From NCBI RefSeq assembly GCF_040802235.1, contig NC_133156.1, positions 183,594,351 through 183,658,350 of the forward strand: a stretch of 64,000 nucleotides of DNA, given 5' to 3'. Within the stretch, counting starts at the first letter, position 1, and the number at the start of each line of letters is the position of its first letter. A program made the translations under genes and the position numbers. Source of the DNA: Manis javanica (Eukaryota; Chordata; Mammalia; Pholidota; Manidae). Below the pieces are notes generated by a model. The model was given only the letters and a program-made list of their open reading frames with translations. It searched no databases and was not told the DNA's origin. Below are positions 63,001-64,000 of this stretch, piece by piece.

Positions 63001-64000
63001 TTATTTAAAATTTGACCAGTGGGTCCAAATGATAAAACAGCCAAAGCTCTCACTTTTAAGGTAGGGCTTTCCTTTGCAGTTGTTAAGTAATCTTATGTGA
63101 TGACTTTGGCACCCAGCAAATACCCATTTTCACACCAGTCTTGCACCTAATCGCTTTGCATCCATTAATTCTTGACTGAGTCAGTTTTTTCAATAGGGCT
63201 TATACTGTTCATTTAATACTACCCTTCTACATAGACTGACTAGTATTTTTTCTGTGAGAAAGAGCTTTTCCCTGATAAGCTAGAGCTATTAGATTACACT
63301 ATGCTGGAGTTTCTACTCAAAAGGCAAGATACAGATACCTAATTCTTTCCCCTTAATTACTGACTCAGAAAAAGCACCTGTGTAATCTCCAGTACTGGAA
63401 AAATTGCTGTTGGATAGATGTTGCTTTTGCTTTTTCAGAGTATTGTTCTACCTGGTCTTTAAATACTGTTTATTGTTCCTTAAGACTCAGCATTTCTCCC
63501 TTTGTCATTTTACTTTGTTCCAGTACCTTTGTAGTAAGCACTCAATGTATGTTTGTTGAACAGGTAAAATGGAAGAAAGGAGTTGAATCCACACTTTCTG
63601 GAATGTATAGATGTTTATTTTTCTGGGAGAAAGTTCATACCTGACATGTTCTCTGATGGATTCTTGGCAGAAGAGTGAGAAACTCTTTGGTTATTAGGAG
63701 TCTACATTCTCTGATTTCAGAAGTGATAAACCTCTGACCTAACATGTCTAGAGATAATCTTACTTAAAAACCTATTTTGAATATTTATAAGCCCTTTAAA
63801 TAAAGATCATCCCAATCATGTGGTCTTGTAATACACTATTCACACTAAGTTTGTTAGTCACCAACTTACATGTGTCCTGGAATCTTTCTACTCCCTCTCC
63901 ACTTCCACTGATAAGTGATACTCATTGAAAGATTTCCCATTTCTTTGTGAGCATGTACAACAACTGATAAATGATTTATCCTTGATTTTTTTAAAATGTG
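57051..64000 (+). other. TIA1: TIA1 intron 1 (partial)
   Basis: The intron has no recognisable exon. Repeats seen are a MIR-like piece (about 58605-58765, 'tggagctg'-like box and 'aatcctcatcagaactatg'), two stretches of an old LINE-like repeat (about 60225-60560 and 62080-62850, with 'tcttacataaccatggta' and 'tttctgttccaggatcaagcc') and an L2-like end (about 63440-63565). No young insertion was seen, in contrast to PCYOX1 intron 3. Confidence 0.6.

Overview
The window is nuclear DNA from a placental mammal. It carries GT-AG spliced genes, CpG-island promoters, and ancient mammalian repeats (MIR, L2, MER5-type hAT, MLT1-type LTRs, old L1), plus younger L1 and ERV insertions. Gene content and order match the human 2p13.3 block TIA1 - tRNA-Gly - PCYOX1 - SNRPG - FAM136A, here read in the opposite direction. 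I saw no Alu, B1/B2, carnivore tRNA-Lys SINE, ruminant BovB or Bov-tA, or other abundant lineage SINE. With the young L1 and class II ERV insertions this suggests a SINE-poor, probably laurasiatherian lineage. A pangolin is my best guess, at low confidence.

Layout. Positions 1-25,000 are intergenic (the TGFA-FAM136A interval by synteny) and packed with repeats. They hold two solo class I LTRs, several L1 fragments, a 123-bp direct duplication, and a young class II (betaretrovirus-like) ERV at 13320-17967 with 384-bp LTRs, a Lys-type primer binding site and a perfect 6-bp target duplication. FAM136A (+, 3 coding exons, 138 aa) lies at 25263-28265 with a 3' UTR to about 29570. SNRPG (+, 4 coding exons, 76 aa) lies at 30765-36521. 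PCYOX1 (-, 6 coding exons, 505 aa) spans 52650-40223, and its introns hold most of the young L1 material. A tRNA-Gly(CCC) gene lies at 56399-56469 between the divergent PCYOX1 and TIA1 promoters. TIA1 (+) begins at 57025. Only its first coding exon (26 nt) is inside, and the rest of the window is its intron 1.

The protein genes are housekeeping genes and do not form one system: an intermembrane-space cysteine-motif protein (FAM136A), the SmG core spliceosome subunit, lysosomal prenylcysteine oxidase, and the RNA-binding protein TIA1.

The most interesting item is a retroposon family seen twice (45444-46240 and 37362-37978). Each copy runs from a betaretrovirus-like 3' region through a polypurine tract and U3-R, ending at a polyadenylation site followed by an A-rich tail. 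Each has a 14-15 bp target-site duplication typical of L1-driven insertion. This is the architecture of the primate SINE-R part of SVA, apparently arisen independently here. One copy sits inside a young L1, which itself sits inside a candidate host processed pseudogene, all in PCYOX1 intron 3.
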